Of a stretch of DNA of 64,000 nt, positions 1 to 11,989 are shown in pieces. Below the pieces are notes generated by a model, which saw only the letters and a list, made by a program, of their open reading frames with translations, was not told the origin of the DNA and made no database searches. The stretch is taken from positions 39,204,522-39,268,521 of the forward strand of contig CM053327.1 in NCBI GenBank assembly GCA_028583605.1, in the 5' to 3' direction. The stretch comes from Dastarcus helophoroides (lineage: Eukaryota; Arthropoda; Insecta; Coleoptera; Bothrideridae). The translations under genes and the position numbers were made by a program. Numbering within the stretch: the stretch's first letter is position 1; every line of letters starts with the position of its first letter.

Positions 1-470
1 GGCGCACCCCTGGGGCACCCCACATTAATCGCAAATGTCTCGGATGAGGTGCCATCGACGACGACCTGAAGAGATCTGTCAGCGAGAAGTTGTTACTTAA
101 AATTGTAGTTTTAAATAACTCTTTGTTAGTTCCAGAATGATTTCGAGATCCCGATTAATCATCTGTATCTGCTATTCCCTTACTTGACCTGAAGCGGCGA
201 CGAATAATGTTTTATCGGAGAAAAAAGACAACTCAAGGCTACTATCATCTGCGTAGCGTATATAGCATTGGAAGTAAGAGCTGAGAGATCGTTTATATGT
301 AACAGAAACAGAGTAGGAGACAAGGCGGACCCTTGAGGCACCCCACATTAATCGCAAATGTCTCGGATGTGATGCCATCGACGACGACCTGAAGAGATCT
401 GTCAGCGAGAAGTTGTTATTTAAAATTATAGTTTTAAATAATTCTTTGTTAGTTTTAACTTGTCTACTAA
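1..470 (-). mobile_element. LINE reverse-transcriptase fragment (family Y), internally duplicated
   Basis: On the minus strand 172-378 is open and contains YADDS, the catalytic motif of non-LTR reverse transcriptases. The same coding sequence recurs, also on the minus strand, near 36950-37280, where the upstream AGVPQG-type motif is also readable. The segment at about 14-132 is repeated at about 337-457 (offset 323 bp), so the relic was tandemly duplicated after insertion. It is too short and too broken to be active. The CR1/Jockey-like affinity is inferred from motif style only. Confidence 0.75.
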
Positions 471-479
471 ACGTAGTTA

Positions 480-1390
480 GGAACTCCTAGGGGAAGACAA
501 CAAACTGTAGAAAACCTAGATATTAGGCAAGTTACGAAAAAAAATGGACACACATTTAATGAAGCAAAATAATCAGTGATATGCATGCTATAGTAAAATT
601 AGGATTACAACGAATTTTCCACGCAACTTTTTAATTAGCAGAAATGACTGTTTACCATTCAAACGAGTCCCATTTTTTTTGTTACGTAACAATATGAAAA
701 CTTCTAACCACATTAAATATCGTCGACGCGCGGCCTTTACTTCCTAATGTGACATCCTCTCGGAAAATTATACGGTCGAACCATTCGATTTGTTGGCGTT
801 TAGTTGGCCTTAATAATAGATGGGGTTTTAGCGTTGACAAGAAACCCCTTAAAAGCGCCCCATTGTTGCACTATAATAGAATCCCTAATACGTCGAGGGC
901 GAAATATAAATTTGAATAATTATCCACATTATGCCCACGACGTATTATGTTAAACGCAATTATTGCCGGACAAAAGAAACAATAAAAATTTACATTTGTT
1001 TCGCCTCTTTCAGCGATCGTTTTATTAGAATCAATAGAGGATAATTTCTTTGGAACATGTACCCTTGTTGCTGGTGGAGAGTGAATGAAAACCATTAACT
1101 GGGTGACCCAGTTTCAACTACTTATAAAGTTCAATTGTATAGGGCGATATACAGGGGTTAACTTTAGAGCTCTGATCGAATTGAGTAAATTTTAAATGAA
1201 AAGTGGGCGTCAGGTTTATTTTCCGATTCCTTATTTATTCTTTGTCCTGGATTTCTATCATGTATCGACAGAGTAATCAACAAAGTAAACGTTTATTTGG
1301 AAAATGTGACGACAATTTTATTTTATTTTATTTTTTTAAATATGGTACTGCAATGGACCGTTAAGGTTAATAAAGTGCTGCTTTAGTAAA
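480..1390. other. No recognisable gene
   Basis: A/T-rich sequence without a convincing long reading frame, repeat match elsewhere in the window, or RNA structure that I could find. A 74-codon minus-strand frame at 871-1095 shows no recognisable motif. Confidence 0.4.
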
Positions 1391-3030
1391 TGGTTAATAA
1401 AATCTATTAGGGATATACCTAAAATTAAAAATGAATTTGAGACATTTATCAAATATTTAGAAGCTATTTTAAATTTTGGACAAATTCTACAAAACGAATT
1501 CAAAACTTAAGCAAATTTAGATTTTTGAAGCTGCCATTTTGAAAAGAAGCATTTTTCAAGTTTAAAGTGAACAATTTGAAAAATCAAAATTTAAAAGTAT
1601 AATCGAGAAGTATGTGTGACTATTTTCTCAAAAGCTTGAATTTTTGTAAATTTGACTTTTTTAAAAAGCGACTTTTGAAATTTTCGAATTTCGTAGGAAT
1701 TTGAGATCTTTTTGAAATTTCTTGTTATTAATTTCTGAAAAGTTCGACTTTTGTGAAAACTTCGACATTTTCTCAAAATTTTATTGAAAGTGTTCACCAT
1801 TATCTCAAAATTTCGAATTTTCGTAACTCTGACTTTTTGAAAAATTCGCTTGTTCCTGAAAGTTTTTAACTTTTTCAAAAAGTCTAATTTTCGAAATTAC
1901 CCTTTTTTAAATTTTGAACGAATTCTATAAAACGAATTCAAAACTTTATCAAATTTCGATTTTAAGGTTGTTATTTTGAAAAAAAGCATTTTTCAAGTTT
2001 AAACTGAAAAATATAGAAAAAAGTTCGAAATTCTGAGAAAATGGTCAACGCTTCTCGAAGATACTTCTAATCTTCGTGAGGCGTTAACCATAGAAGAATA
2101 CGCCTGTTCCTAAAAGTTTTTAAATTTTTTAAAAAATCTAATTTTCCAAATTACGCATTTTTAAATTTTGAACGAATTCTATAAAACAAACTTAAAACTT
2201 AACCGAATTTCGATTTTGAAGCTGCTATTTTGAAAAGGAGCGTTTTTCAAGTTTAAACTGAAAAATTTGAAAATAAAATCGAAATTCTAAGAAAATGGTC
2301 AACGCTCCTCGAAGATACTTATAATCTTGGAGAAGCGTTGACCATTTTCTCAGAATCGCGAATTTTTGTAAAGTTGACTTTTTTAAAAGGCGACTTTGAA
2401 ATGTTTGAATTTTTTTCAGAACTTGAGGTTTTTTTGAGATTTCTCGTTTTTTTTTTCAAAAGTTCGACTTTTTGTGAAATTTTTGACATTTTTTTAAAAT
2501 TTTATTAAATATGTTTACCATTTTCTCAAAACTTCGAATTTTCGTAACCCTGACTTTTTGAAAAATTTGCTTGTTCCTGAAAATTAAATTTTTTAAAAAA
2601 GTTAAAACACTTTTTTAAAAAATCTAATTTTTGAAATTATGCATTTTTAAATTTTCTACGAATTCTATAAAACGAATTCAAAACTTAAAAAATTTCGATT
2701 TTAGGGCTGCCATTTTGAAAAGGAGCATTTTTCAAGTTTAAACTGAAAAATTTGAAAAAAAAAAGTCGAAATTTAGCAGTATATTTAAAAAGTGTTGACC
2801 ATTTTCTCAAAGTTTGGAATTTTCGTAAGTTTGTCTTTTTGAAAAACTCACCTGTTCCAAAAAATTTAAAATTTTTTTGAAGAATCTAATTCTTTAAGTT
2901 ACGCATTTTTAAAATTTTGAACAAATTCTATAAAACGAATTCGAAACGTAACTTAATTTCAGTTTGAAACCTGCCGTTTTAAAAATAAGGATTTATCCAA
3001 TTCAACCGAAAAATTTCAAAAAAAAAAAGT
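1391..3030. repeat. A/T-rich degenerate tandem repeat (family alpha)
   Basis: A block built from recurring phrases. The phrase acgaattctataaaacgaa and close variants occurs near 1490, 1919, 2172, 2662 and 2930 and again near 5785, and a ttcaagtttaaactgaaaaa phrase follows each. Spacing is roughly 250 bp or multiples of it. Short open frames inside are by-products of the low-complexity composition. A shorter relative lies at about 16300-16400. Confidence 0.7.
2283..2357. repeat. Imperfect palindrome inside family alpha
   Basis: Left arm 2284-2316 and right arm about 2325-2357 are reverse complements over about 33 bp with three mismatches, separated by a loop under 10 bp. Both arms contain AAAATGGTCAACGCT or its complement. 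A related but less symmetric copy lies near 2030-2095. Confidence 0.75.
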
Positions 3031-3239
3031 AGAAATTTTGAAGAAATTTTGAAAAATAATAAACATAAGGAAACTCTATTTTGAAAAATTTTAAAGTCTC
3101 TTCTCGAAATGTCGATAACACTTTCAAATTTTCTCTTTAGATTAAAAATGTCGAGAAAATTTTGTAGACATTCATAGACATTTGACCTTAGTCCCTGCAT
3201 TACAACTTTAGTCTAGAAATTGTAACCTTAGATATGTTT

Positions 3240-5225
3240 GAAATTGAAAACAAAGACAATTTATAAAAAGACAAAATATGCACTAATCACCTGCACAAAT
3301 TTAAATAAATTTGTGTCGAGACAAATTGATCAACGATATTAAGCCCTCAAGGCTTATTAGAAATCATCAAATGGTCAATTTTACGGTTATAATCCAAATA
3401 TTTTGATTATATCTCTAGTAGTCGCCCAACACTACATATAAGGTTCTCGCTTATGATGAGTTTTTGAATTCAATTTGGGGAATACGCAGGGTATTTTCTG
3501 TTTAAGTGTTAAATTAACCCAGTTATTTAGATATGACGAAATCGTCATCTCCTCTAGTTTTTTTCCAAGTGCGCACAAAGCAGCAAGCAAACGTTGAGAA
3601 AGGCGCAGTTATTTAGAAAAAAAGTCACCGGAAATTGGCTCCTGTACCGGCGCTTAGCCGGGACTGGAACGCGATGGACATTCTGTGTTATCTTCCAAAC
3701 ATGCTCGATGGAATCGTGTCCCATTTTACTTAACCGGATTTGCCCGAAAAGGCACCGGCGGAAAATCATTAGGCATTTGATTGGTTTTTAGTCGAACGAT
3801 TTGAAAGCTCCCCCTCGACTTGGGAAGACTGAAATAAAAATTGAAAACCGAAAACTGAAAGCTACCCTTAGACTTGTCGATCTCTTGAATAATTTGGATT
3901 TTTTTTAGGGTATTCTAAACGTAATTATTGCTCAGATGGAGTTAGCTGTGTAAATTTAATTTTCCATTCAAACTTATTAAGTATTCGTTTTGTAAACGGC
4001 TTGATTTAAAAAGTTCTGATTTCTTTTCCGCTTCTTAAATATTTGGTGTTGTTGAAATATTTACGAGTCGGGGGAAAGCGACCCCACCGTTTGAAATATG
4101 CAACCTTTAAAAAACCTTCAAATTCGGGACAAAAGTTAACTAAAAGTGCAGTTATCTCGCCAACGGTGAAAAATTCAGTTTCAATCGTAATCTTGTAAAA
4201 TCACATTTGAGCACGCTAAACGGAAACTAGCGTCTGTTTTAAAAGGCGCGAGACGTCGACAACTGTCATGTATAATGTATGGTTTTGCAAGTTTTGAGCA
4301 TCAAATTTAAAACGATACCAGCGATCATACTTTTAGATTTCCCGAATAATAAGATAATAAAACGAAAAGTTGATGGAGCAGAAGTTTCCTTATAAGTGTC
4401 TTGAAAGAAATTCGGATTTCATCCACATTCACACCTCGAGTGTATAAAATATGTTAGATCTTCGAATTATCACCTTAAATTTGAAAAACTTTGGCCTCTT
4501 AGATATCTGTCCAATTTTATTTAAACTTGTAAAATACCCTAATTGTTAGCTTTTACATCCAACGTTGCATATGTAGCGTTTTCCGCATTTCTAATTAGCG
4601 AGAGAATTTCGTACGAATATAATATATATGTAAACAACGGATGGATTACACAACCCGATTCTAATTAACCTCTAATTAGAATACATGCGGAGTGAGCGCT
4701 CGCAACAACAGAGCTAAATATTTAATAATTATAGCAGCTAAGTGACCCGACTGCGTTAAAAAGGTAAATTAGGCCGAAATGTCTTTGCAAGCGCGCGATA
4801 AAAATAAAGATTAATTTTTCACAATACTTATCGCCCAAAATCTAATTTTAATTAGGGCGCAAGCTGCACGCTTTTTAATAAACGGAGTAATTAAATCTTG
4901 GTTCACTTGAAACATTCACATTTTTGTTTGCACCCAGCGCTTACAGATAAGTTACGTGTAAGGGGAGGATAAAACATACGAGGACAAATCAAATATAAAC
5001 CGGTAATTCTATCATCTCGTCATGAGGGCGTCGAGAGTGTGCGTATACTCTTAGGCATGTCAAGCGTGACTTCCTGCGCCCAAGCGAATTCCGTTCTCGC
5101 CGTTCGTCAGTTATAAATACAATGAGTGAGCAAGAGGTACATCCGCACGTTGCGCAGCCGTTGAAAGTGTCGAAATTCCTCGTAGATTAGAACCACAGTT
5201 TAGTGATAGTTGTTTAAAGAAGACC
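3240..5225. other. Mostly unique sequence; possible but unproven promoter near 5.1 kb
   Basis: No gene recognised. The stretch 4980-5225 is less A/T-biased than its surroundings and holds TTATAAATAC at 5111-5120, which could be a TATA box, but I found no exon with a good donor behind it. The A/T-rich array restarts immediately afterwards. Confidence 0.25.
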
Positions 5226-5997
5226 CAAGTGTATGAATGGCACCAAAAATTTTTGGCAGGACAAACTTAAGTTGACGGAAAAAATTCAAAAAAACGTTGA
5301 AATTTAGGACTATTTTTGAGAAACAGGGCGAAAAATATTTACTTTGTTTTCGAAAATATTCAAACTTTCTTACTATTTCTCAAAGTTTCAACTTTTATGT
5401 ATACTAAATTTAAAAAATTCGACTTTTCTTCCGAAAATTTTCATTTTCTTTAAAAAATCGATTTTTTTCAAAATTGACGACTTTGAAATTCTCAATTTTT
5501 TTTTAGAATTTCTATCTTTTTTGAAAATCTATACCTTTTACCATCAAATTTGGACCATTTTTTAAAGTAATGGCTTTTTTCAGAATTTGAGGTTTTTTTC
5601 GAAATTTATATCTTTTTTCAAAAGTCTACATTTTGTAAAATATGTTTTTAAAAATTCGACACTTTGTAAAACATTTTTTCAATATTTTTTTGAAGATGTT
5701 GATCGTTTTCTCGAACTTCAAAAGAACGTTTTCAATTTTTTTGATGAATCTAATTTTTAAAATTACGAATTTTTAAATTTTCAACGAATTCTATAAAACG
5801 AATTTAAGACGTGTAAATAAATTTCTATTTTAAACCCGACATTTTGAAATTCAGCATTTTTTAAAATTTAGATTGAAAAATTTTAAAAAAAGTCTAAATT
5901 TAGAAGCGTTTTCTTCGAATTTTTTTAATTTTGACTTCTTGAAAAATTCGCCTGTTTTGAAAATTCTTAACTTTTTTGAAGAATCTAATTCTCAAGA
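5226..5997. repeat. A/T-rich degenerate repeat, T-rich strand up (family alpha)
   Basis: Same low-complexity vocabulary as 1391-3030, including the ctataaaacgaa phrase near 5790, ending where the hammerhead repeat begins at 5998. Confidence 0.6.
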
Positions 5998-6025
5998 TCA
6001 TAGGTAGCTGAACTGAGTTGGATAT

Positions 6026-6068
6026 ACCAAACTGACGAGATCTAACAAGATCGAAACCGGTATTCGGT
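6026..6068 (+). ncRNA. Hammerhead ribozyme A1
   Basis: Stem I 5' strand ACCAAA (6026-6031), catalytic box CTGACGA (6032-6038), stem II GATC-TAACAA-GATC (6039-6052), GAAA (6053-6056), short palindromic stem III completing ACCGGT, cleavage base A at 6062, stem I 3' strand TTCGGT (6063-6068). Only one stem I pair is lost compared with the consensus TTTGGT. All core nucleotides of the known type I hammerhead are in place. Confidence 0.85.
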
Positions 6069-6402
6069 TTCCAAACTTCGAATCTAATAAATGTTCAAAC
6101 CTATTGGTCTGTGCATTATAGAATCCTTGTCTTCTGGGAACTCTCCTAGAGAGCAACCGCTTCGCTAGGTGGCAGTGTTTCAACTGTTGGTAGTTCAGCT
6201 ACCTATGATTCACTATACACGCCTGGAGGGCTGCATGAATTTGTAGTCTAGGTTGCATTCTTCTTGCAAACGACATTGTTGGCGATGGCCATAGTTTCTC
6301 TATGGACCAATAGGTGGTAGTACTAAAGAGTCACTCGCTTGACGCCTGTGATTGTTTTAGTACTTACTTGTCGGAACATTTATTAGCATTCGAGTTGGAT
6401 AT

Positions 6403-6445
6403 ACCAAACTGACGAGATCTAACAGGATCGAAACCGGTATTTGGT
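6403..6445 (+). ncRNA. Hammerhead ribozyme A2
   Basis: Fully consistent fold: ACCAAA (6403-6408) pairs with TTTGGT (6440-6445); CTGACGA 6409-6415; stem II GATC/GATC with loop TAACAG; GAAA 6430-6433; ACCGGT palindrome; cleavage base A at 6439. The two-base-pair stem III with palindromic sequence suggests cleavage as a dimer, as known for hammerheads of Penelope-like elements and newt satellite RNA. Confidence 0.9.
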
Positions 6446-6503
6446 TTCCAAACTTCGAATCTAATAAATGTTCAAACCTATTGGTCTGTGCATTATAGAA
6501 CAG

Positions 6504-9500
6504 TTAAGATTTTTGAAAAAGTAAAAATTTTGAAAAATAGATGAATTAACAGAAAATTTTTAAAAGCATGATTTTTTTTAAAAAATGTCAACATTTTGGG
6601 GGAACACAACAATTTGAGAAAAGTCGAAATATTAAACTCTTAAAAATTCGTAGTTTTTAAAAAGTGACTCGTAAAGAATCGAAATTTTGCCAAAAATTCT
6701 AAAATTTTAAAAAGACTAATTTTCGGAAATCCGATTTTTTAAAGGAAACAAAATTTTCAAGGTATCGAAAATTTAAACAAAAACTTCAGACTTCCAAATT
6801 TTTGAAAAAGCCAACAGTTTTAAAATCCGGAATTTTAAAAAGTTTCAAAAAGACGATAATTTAAAACAAAGTCGAAATTTTAAATGTTAAACTAGGAAAA
6901 AGGGTAATTTTTTGAAAGGAAAAAGTCAAAATTTTCAAAAAAATTCAAGTATTTCAAAAAGTGTAATTTTCGAAAAATTCGAATTCTTTTAAAAAACAAA
7001 ATTTTTAAAATATCAAAAAATTTGAAACATCTTCAAAAAATGTTACTTTTTGAAAAAGTCAAAATTTTATAAAATAGATGAATTTTCGGAGTTTCAACAT
7101 TTAAAAGCCGAGTTTCCAAAAAATAATATCAAAATTTTGGAAATTGACGACAATTTAAAGGAAAGTTGAAATTTTTAAAAAACAAAATTTCCAAAATACC
7201 AGGAGTTTGAAAAATGTTCAGATAATATCAAATTCCTGAAAAAGTCAATATTTTTAAAAACCAAAATCTTCAAAACCTGTCAAAACTTTGGAAAAAGACG
7301 ATAATTTAAAACAAAGTCAAAATTTTAAATTAAAACAGAGCGTATTTTTTTTTTAAAGTAAAAAGCCAAAATTCCCAACAAAATTCAAATATTTCAAAAA
7401 GTTCAATTTTCGATCAATTCAAATTCTTTTAAAAAACATAATTTTCAAAATATAAAAAATTTTGAAACATTTTCAAAAATGTCAGGTATTTGAAAACGTC
7501 AAAACTTTGAAAACTAGATGAATTTTCAGAGAATGTCAATATTTTTAAAAGCCAAATTTTCAAAGTGTCAAAATTTTAGGGAGAGACGACAATTTAAGGC
7601 AAGTCGATATTTTAAATTAAAAAAATAGTAATTTTAGAAAAATGACTCTTGACGAGTTACAATTTTCCAAAAAAATTCGTAAATTTAAAAGACGCACTTT
7701 TCAAAAAATTCGACTCTTTTAAAAACAAAATTTTTAAAATATCTAGAGTTTGAAAAATGTTCAGACAATATAAAATTTTTAAAATAGTTAATATTTTTAA
7801 AAACCAAAATTTTCAAAACCTGTCAAAATTTTGGAAAAAGACAATAATTTGAAACAAAGACGAAATTTTAAATTAACAAAGAACGTATTTTTTTAAAGGC
7901 GAAAAAGTCAAAATTTTGACAAAAACTCAAATATTTCAAAAAGTGCAATTTTCGATCAATTCGAGTTCTTTTAAAAAACAAAATTTTCAAAATATTAAAA
8001 ATATTGAAACATTTTTAAAAATGTCAGGTATTTGAAAACGTCAAAACTTTGAAAACTAGATGAATTTTCAGAGAATGTCAATATTTTTAAAAGCCAAATT
8101 TTCAAAGTGTCAAAATTTTGGGGAGAGACGACAATTTAAGGCAATTCGATATTTTAAATTAAAAAAATAGTAATTTTACAAAAATGACTCTTGACGAGTT
8201 ACAATGTTCCAAAAAAATTCGTAAATTTAAAAGACGCACTTTTCAAAAAATTCGACTTTTTTAAAAACAAAATTTTCAAAATATCTAGAGTTTGAAAAAT
8301 GTTCAGATAATATAAAATTTTTAAGAAAGTTAATATTTTTAAAAACCAAAATTTTCAAAACCTGTCAAAATTTTGGAAAAAGACAATAATTTGAAACAAA
8401 GACGAAATTTTAAATTAACAAAGAGCCTATTTTTTTAAAGGCGAAAAAGTCAAAATTTTGACAAAAACTCAAATATTTCAAAAAGTGCAATTTTCGATCA
8501 ATTCGAGTTCTTTTAAAAAACAAAATTTTCAAAATATTAAAAATATTGAAACATTTTCAACAATTGTCAGGTATTTGAAAAAGTCAAAATTTTGAAAAAT
8601 AGATGAATTTTTAGAGATAGTCAATATTTTTAAAAGCCAAATTCTTATAGAAAATGTCAAAATTTTGGAGAGAGACGAAGATGAATTTTCAGAAAGTGTC
8701 AATATTTTTAAAAGCCGAATTTTCAAAAAAAATATCTAAATTTTGGAGAAAGAACAATTTAAAGGAAAGTCGAAATTTTAAATTAAAAATAAATCATTAT
8801 TTTTCAAAAGTGACTTAACGAGTCACAATTTTCCAAAGAATTCGAAAAGTTAAAAGGCGCAATTTTCAAAAGCTCGACTTTTTTAAAAATCAAAATTTCC
8901 AACAATTAAGAGTGAAAAATGTTTAGACAATATCAAATTTCTGAAAAGGTCAACATTTTTAAAAGCCGACATTTTTAAAAAATGTTAAAATTTGCACAAA
9001 GTCGAAATTTTACATTTTAAGTTTAAAAAAAACGTAATTTTTTTGAAAATAATAAAGTCAGACTTTACGAAAATTTCAACTATTTCGAAAAGTGCGATTG
9101 TCGAAAATTTCGAATTCTTTTAAAAAACAAAATTTTGAAAATATCGAAAATTTTAAGACATTTTCAAAAAATATCAGATTTTTGAAAAAGTTAAAATTTT
9201 GAAAAATAGATGAATTTTCAGGAAATGTCAATATTTTTAAAAGCCGAATTTTCAAAAAAAATATCAAAATTTTGGAGAAAGACAACAATTTAAAGGAAAG
9301 TCGAAATTTTAAATAAAAGTAAATCGTAATTTTTGAAAAGTGACTTAACGAGTCATAATTTTCCAAAGAATTCGAAATTTAAAAGGCGCAATTTTCAAAA
9401 AACTCGACTTTTTTAAAAAACAAAATTTCCAAAAATCGAGAATGAAAAATGTTCAGACAATACCAAATTTCTGAAAAGATCAACATTTTTAAAAGTCGAC

Positions 9501-11425
9501 ATTCTTAAAAAACGTCAAAATTTGAAACAAAGTCGCAATTTTACATTTCAAATTTAAAAAAAAGCGTAATTTTTTAAAAATGAAAAAGTCAAACTTTTTA
9601 AATATTTCGAAAGGTGCGATTTTCGAAAAACTCGAATTCTTTTAAAAAACAAAATTTTCAAAATATCAAAAATTAAGACATTTCCAAAAAATATCAGATT
9701 TTTGAAAAAGTCAAAATTTTGAAGAATAGATGAATTTTTAGTGTCAACATTTTTTTAAAGCCGAATTTGAACAAAAATATCAAAATTTTGGAGAAGGACG
9801 ACAATTTAAAGGAAAGTCGAAATTTTAAATAAAAAAAAATAGTAATTTTTCAAAAGTGACTTAACGAGTCATAATTTTCCAAAGAATTCGAAATTTAAAA
9901 GGCGCAATTTTCAAAAAACTCGACTTTTTTAAAAAACAAAATTTCCAAAAATCAAGAATGAAAAATGTTCGGACAATATCAAGTTTCTAAAAAGGTCAAG
10001 ATTTTTAACAGTCGACATTCCTAGAAAACGTCAGAATTTGAAACAAAGTCGAAATTTTACATTTTAAAGTTTAAAAAAGGCGTAATCTTTTAAAAGCAAA
10101 AAGTCAAACTTTTCAAAAATTTCAAAGATTTCGAAAGGTGCGATTTTCGAAAAACTCAGATTCTTTTAAAAAACAAAATTTTCAAAATATCAAAAATTTT
10201 AAAACATTTTCAAAAAACATCAGATTTTTGAAACAATTAAAATTTTGAAAAATAGATGAATTTTAAGTGTCAACATTTTTTAAAGCCAAATTTGAACAAA
10301 AATATCAGAATTTTGGAGAAGGACGACAATTTAAAGGAAAGTCGAAATTTTAAATAAAAAAAAAATAGTAATTTTTCAAAAGTGCCTCTCAACGAGTGAA
10401 ATACAGAACTTGTCCCCTGAAACCAAGAAAGAATTAAAAACACAACAAAGGTTGCTCTAACGCGTTTCGACAGCCAAGCTGTCATCTTCGAAGAGAAACT
10501 GACAAAAGTTGCTCTAACGCATTTCAACAGCCAAGCTGTCATCTTCAGAGAGAAACTGTTCTGTATTTCAATTTTTGAATATAATCAAGGACCAGTCCGC
10601 TTCACCAAACTCTTAACGAGTCACAATTTTTCAAAAAATTCGTAAATTTAAAAGACACTTTTCAAAAATTTCGATTTTTTTAATAAACAAAATATCCAAA
10701 TCAAGAGTCTAAAAAGTGAACACAAAACTGTCAATATTTTGGAGAAAGACGACAATTTGAAAGAACATCGAAATTTTCCAAAAAATTCAAAACTTAAAAA
10801 AGGCGCCATTTTCGAAAAATTTGACTTTAAAAAAAATATTTCAAAATATCAAGAGTTTGAAAAGTTTTCAAATAATTTCAAATTTATACAAAAGCTAATA
10901 TTTTCAAAAATAAAATTTTCAAAAAGTGGCCAAATTTTGGTAAAGATGACACTTTGAAACAAGGTCAAAATTTTAAACCTAAAAAAGTTAAAATTTCCAA
11001 AAAAATTCTACTATTCGAAAACGTGCAATTTTCAAAAGAATGAAAAATTTTAAAAATTTTCAGGAAATTTCAGATATTTGAAAAATTCAAAATTTTTAAA
11101 AATAGATGTACTTCAGAAAAAGTCAACATTTTTAGACATTTTTAAAAGCAATTTTAAAACTGAAAAAAAATCATAATTTTTAAAAAAGTGACTTTAACGA
11201 GCCAAAATTTTTCAAAATAAATTCGAAAATTAAAAAAAAAAGAAATCTGAAAAATTAGATATTTTTAAAAAGCAAAATTTAAAATATCGAAGGTTTTGAT
11301 TTTGCAAAAATTTTAAATTTTAGAAAAAGTCAATATTTTTGAAAATAAACGAACTTTTAGAAAATAATAACATTTTCGAAGCCAAATAAAAATTTCAAAA
11401 AGGAGACAATTTGATGATTTTTAAG
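6504..11425. repeat. A-rich tandem array, period about 525-545 bp (family beta)
   Basis: The phrase gatgaatttt followed by a gtcaatatttttaaaagcc phrase recurs near 7078, 7516, 8058, 8603, 9209, 9731 and 10255, giving steps of about 440, 542, 545 and then about 525 bp. The units at about 7490-8030 and 8030-8575 are nearly identical, so expansion there is recent. Each unit also carries a cgagt-containing punctuation sequence. No coding content is credible. Confidence 0.8.
10398..10609. mobile_element. Foldback element family C (212 bp) with hammerhead-like motifs
   Basis: Flanked by 12-bp target duplications (10386-10397 and 10610-10621, reading CTCTYAACGAGT) inside the beta array. It is an inverted-repeat element: the left end reads gaaatacagaacttgtcccc, and the right end carries the complementary tctgtatttca. 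On the minus strand two hammerhead-like motifs lie near 10452-10494 and 10511-10555. The second keeps CTGAAGA, a hairpin GACAGC-TTG-GCTGTT and GAAA, with one extra T between box and stem II. Confidence 0.75.
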
Positions 11426-11430
11426 GCTTT

Positions 11431-11520
11431 GGTGGAACGGACTGGTCCTTGGTTATTTTCAAAAATTGAAATACAGAACTTTCATTGTTATTTATTATTA
11501 TTATTATTATTATTTAAAAA
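11431..11520. mobile_element. Family C terminal fragment followed by a (TTA)n microsatellite
   Basis: The family C terminus ggtggaacggactggtcc and the adjoining ttgaaatacagaact are recognisable, then the sequence runs into about nine TTA repeats at 11488-11514. Confidence 0.65.
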
Positions 11521-11989
11521 TTACAACTTTTTTTTAATCGAACGCCTTAAAAAAAATTGAAATACAGAACTGAAACCTGAAAGCAGGGGTCCCCTAAATC
11601 AATTTTTAAAATTTAAGGCTTTCGATTTAAAAAAAAATTGAAATTTTTAAATAATTGAAATATTGAAAATAGTCAAGGATTTCAAAAAAGCGACATTTGG
11701 AAGATTTCCAAGAATAATTAAAATAAATTTAAATATGGTGCACTTTTCAAAAAAATTCAAAATTAAGAAATGATCAAAATAATTCGAAAATTTTTAAAAA
11801 TTTAAACAAAGATTTTGTATTTTCAAAAAAATCAAAATTTAAAAAAACACGAATTTTAAAAAAATGTCAAAAGTTTTTAAAGCCCTAGTTTTCAAAAGAG
11901 TGCGCGCTTTTTACCGAACAACTGAGAAAACATTAATTTCAATACGATTATTTCGATTATGAATGATATTCCATACTCCATATTTCAAA

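Larger units (their letters stand above)
5998..6503 (+). mobile_element. Hammerhead-bearing repeat family A, dimer-like insertion (retrozyme-like)
   Basis: One full monomer plus part of a second, in direct repeat with a period of 377 bp. Each begins with a hammerhead ribozyme (6026-6068 and 6403-6445). The left end (about 5998-6016) is a short inverted copy of an internal segment at about 6191-6209, so the insertion has a 5' inverted tail. No reading frame of note is conserved. Relatives lie at 39640-39870, 50215-50835, 51485-51800 and 52291-54097. Direct repeats of a few hundred bp with one hammerhead per repeat is the known layout of retrozymes and of Penelope-like element termini. The assignment to that class is inferred. 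Confidence 0.85.

Noticed and set aside
5090..5225. TATA-containing stretch as an alternative promoter of the neprilysin gene
   Set aside because: No downstream exon with a good donor in the phase required by exon 2 was found; kept only as a note.
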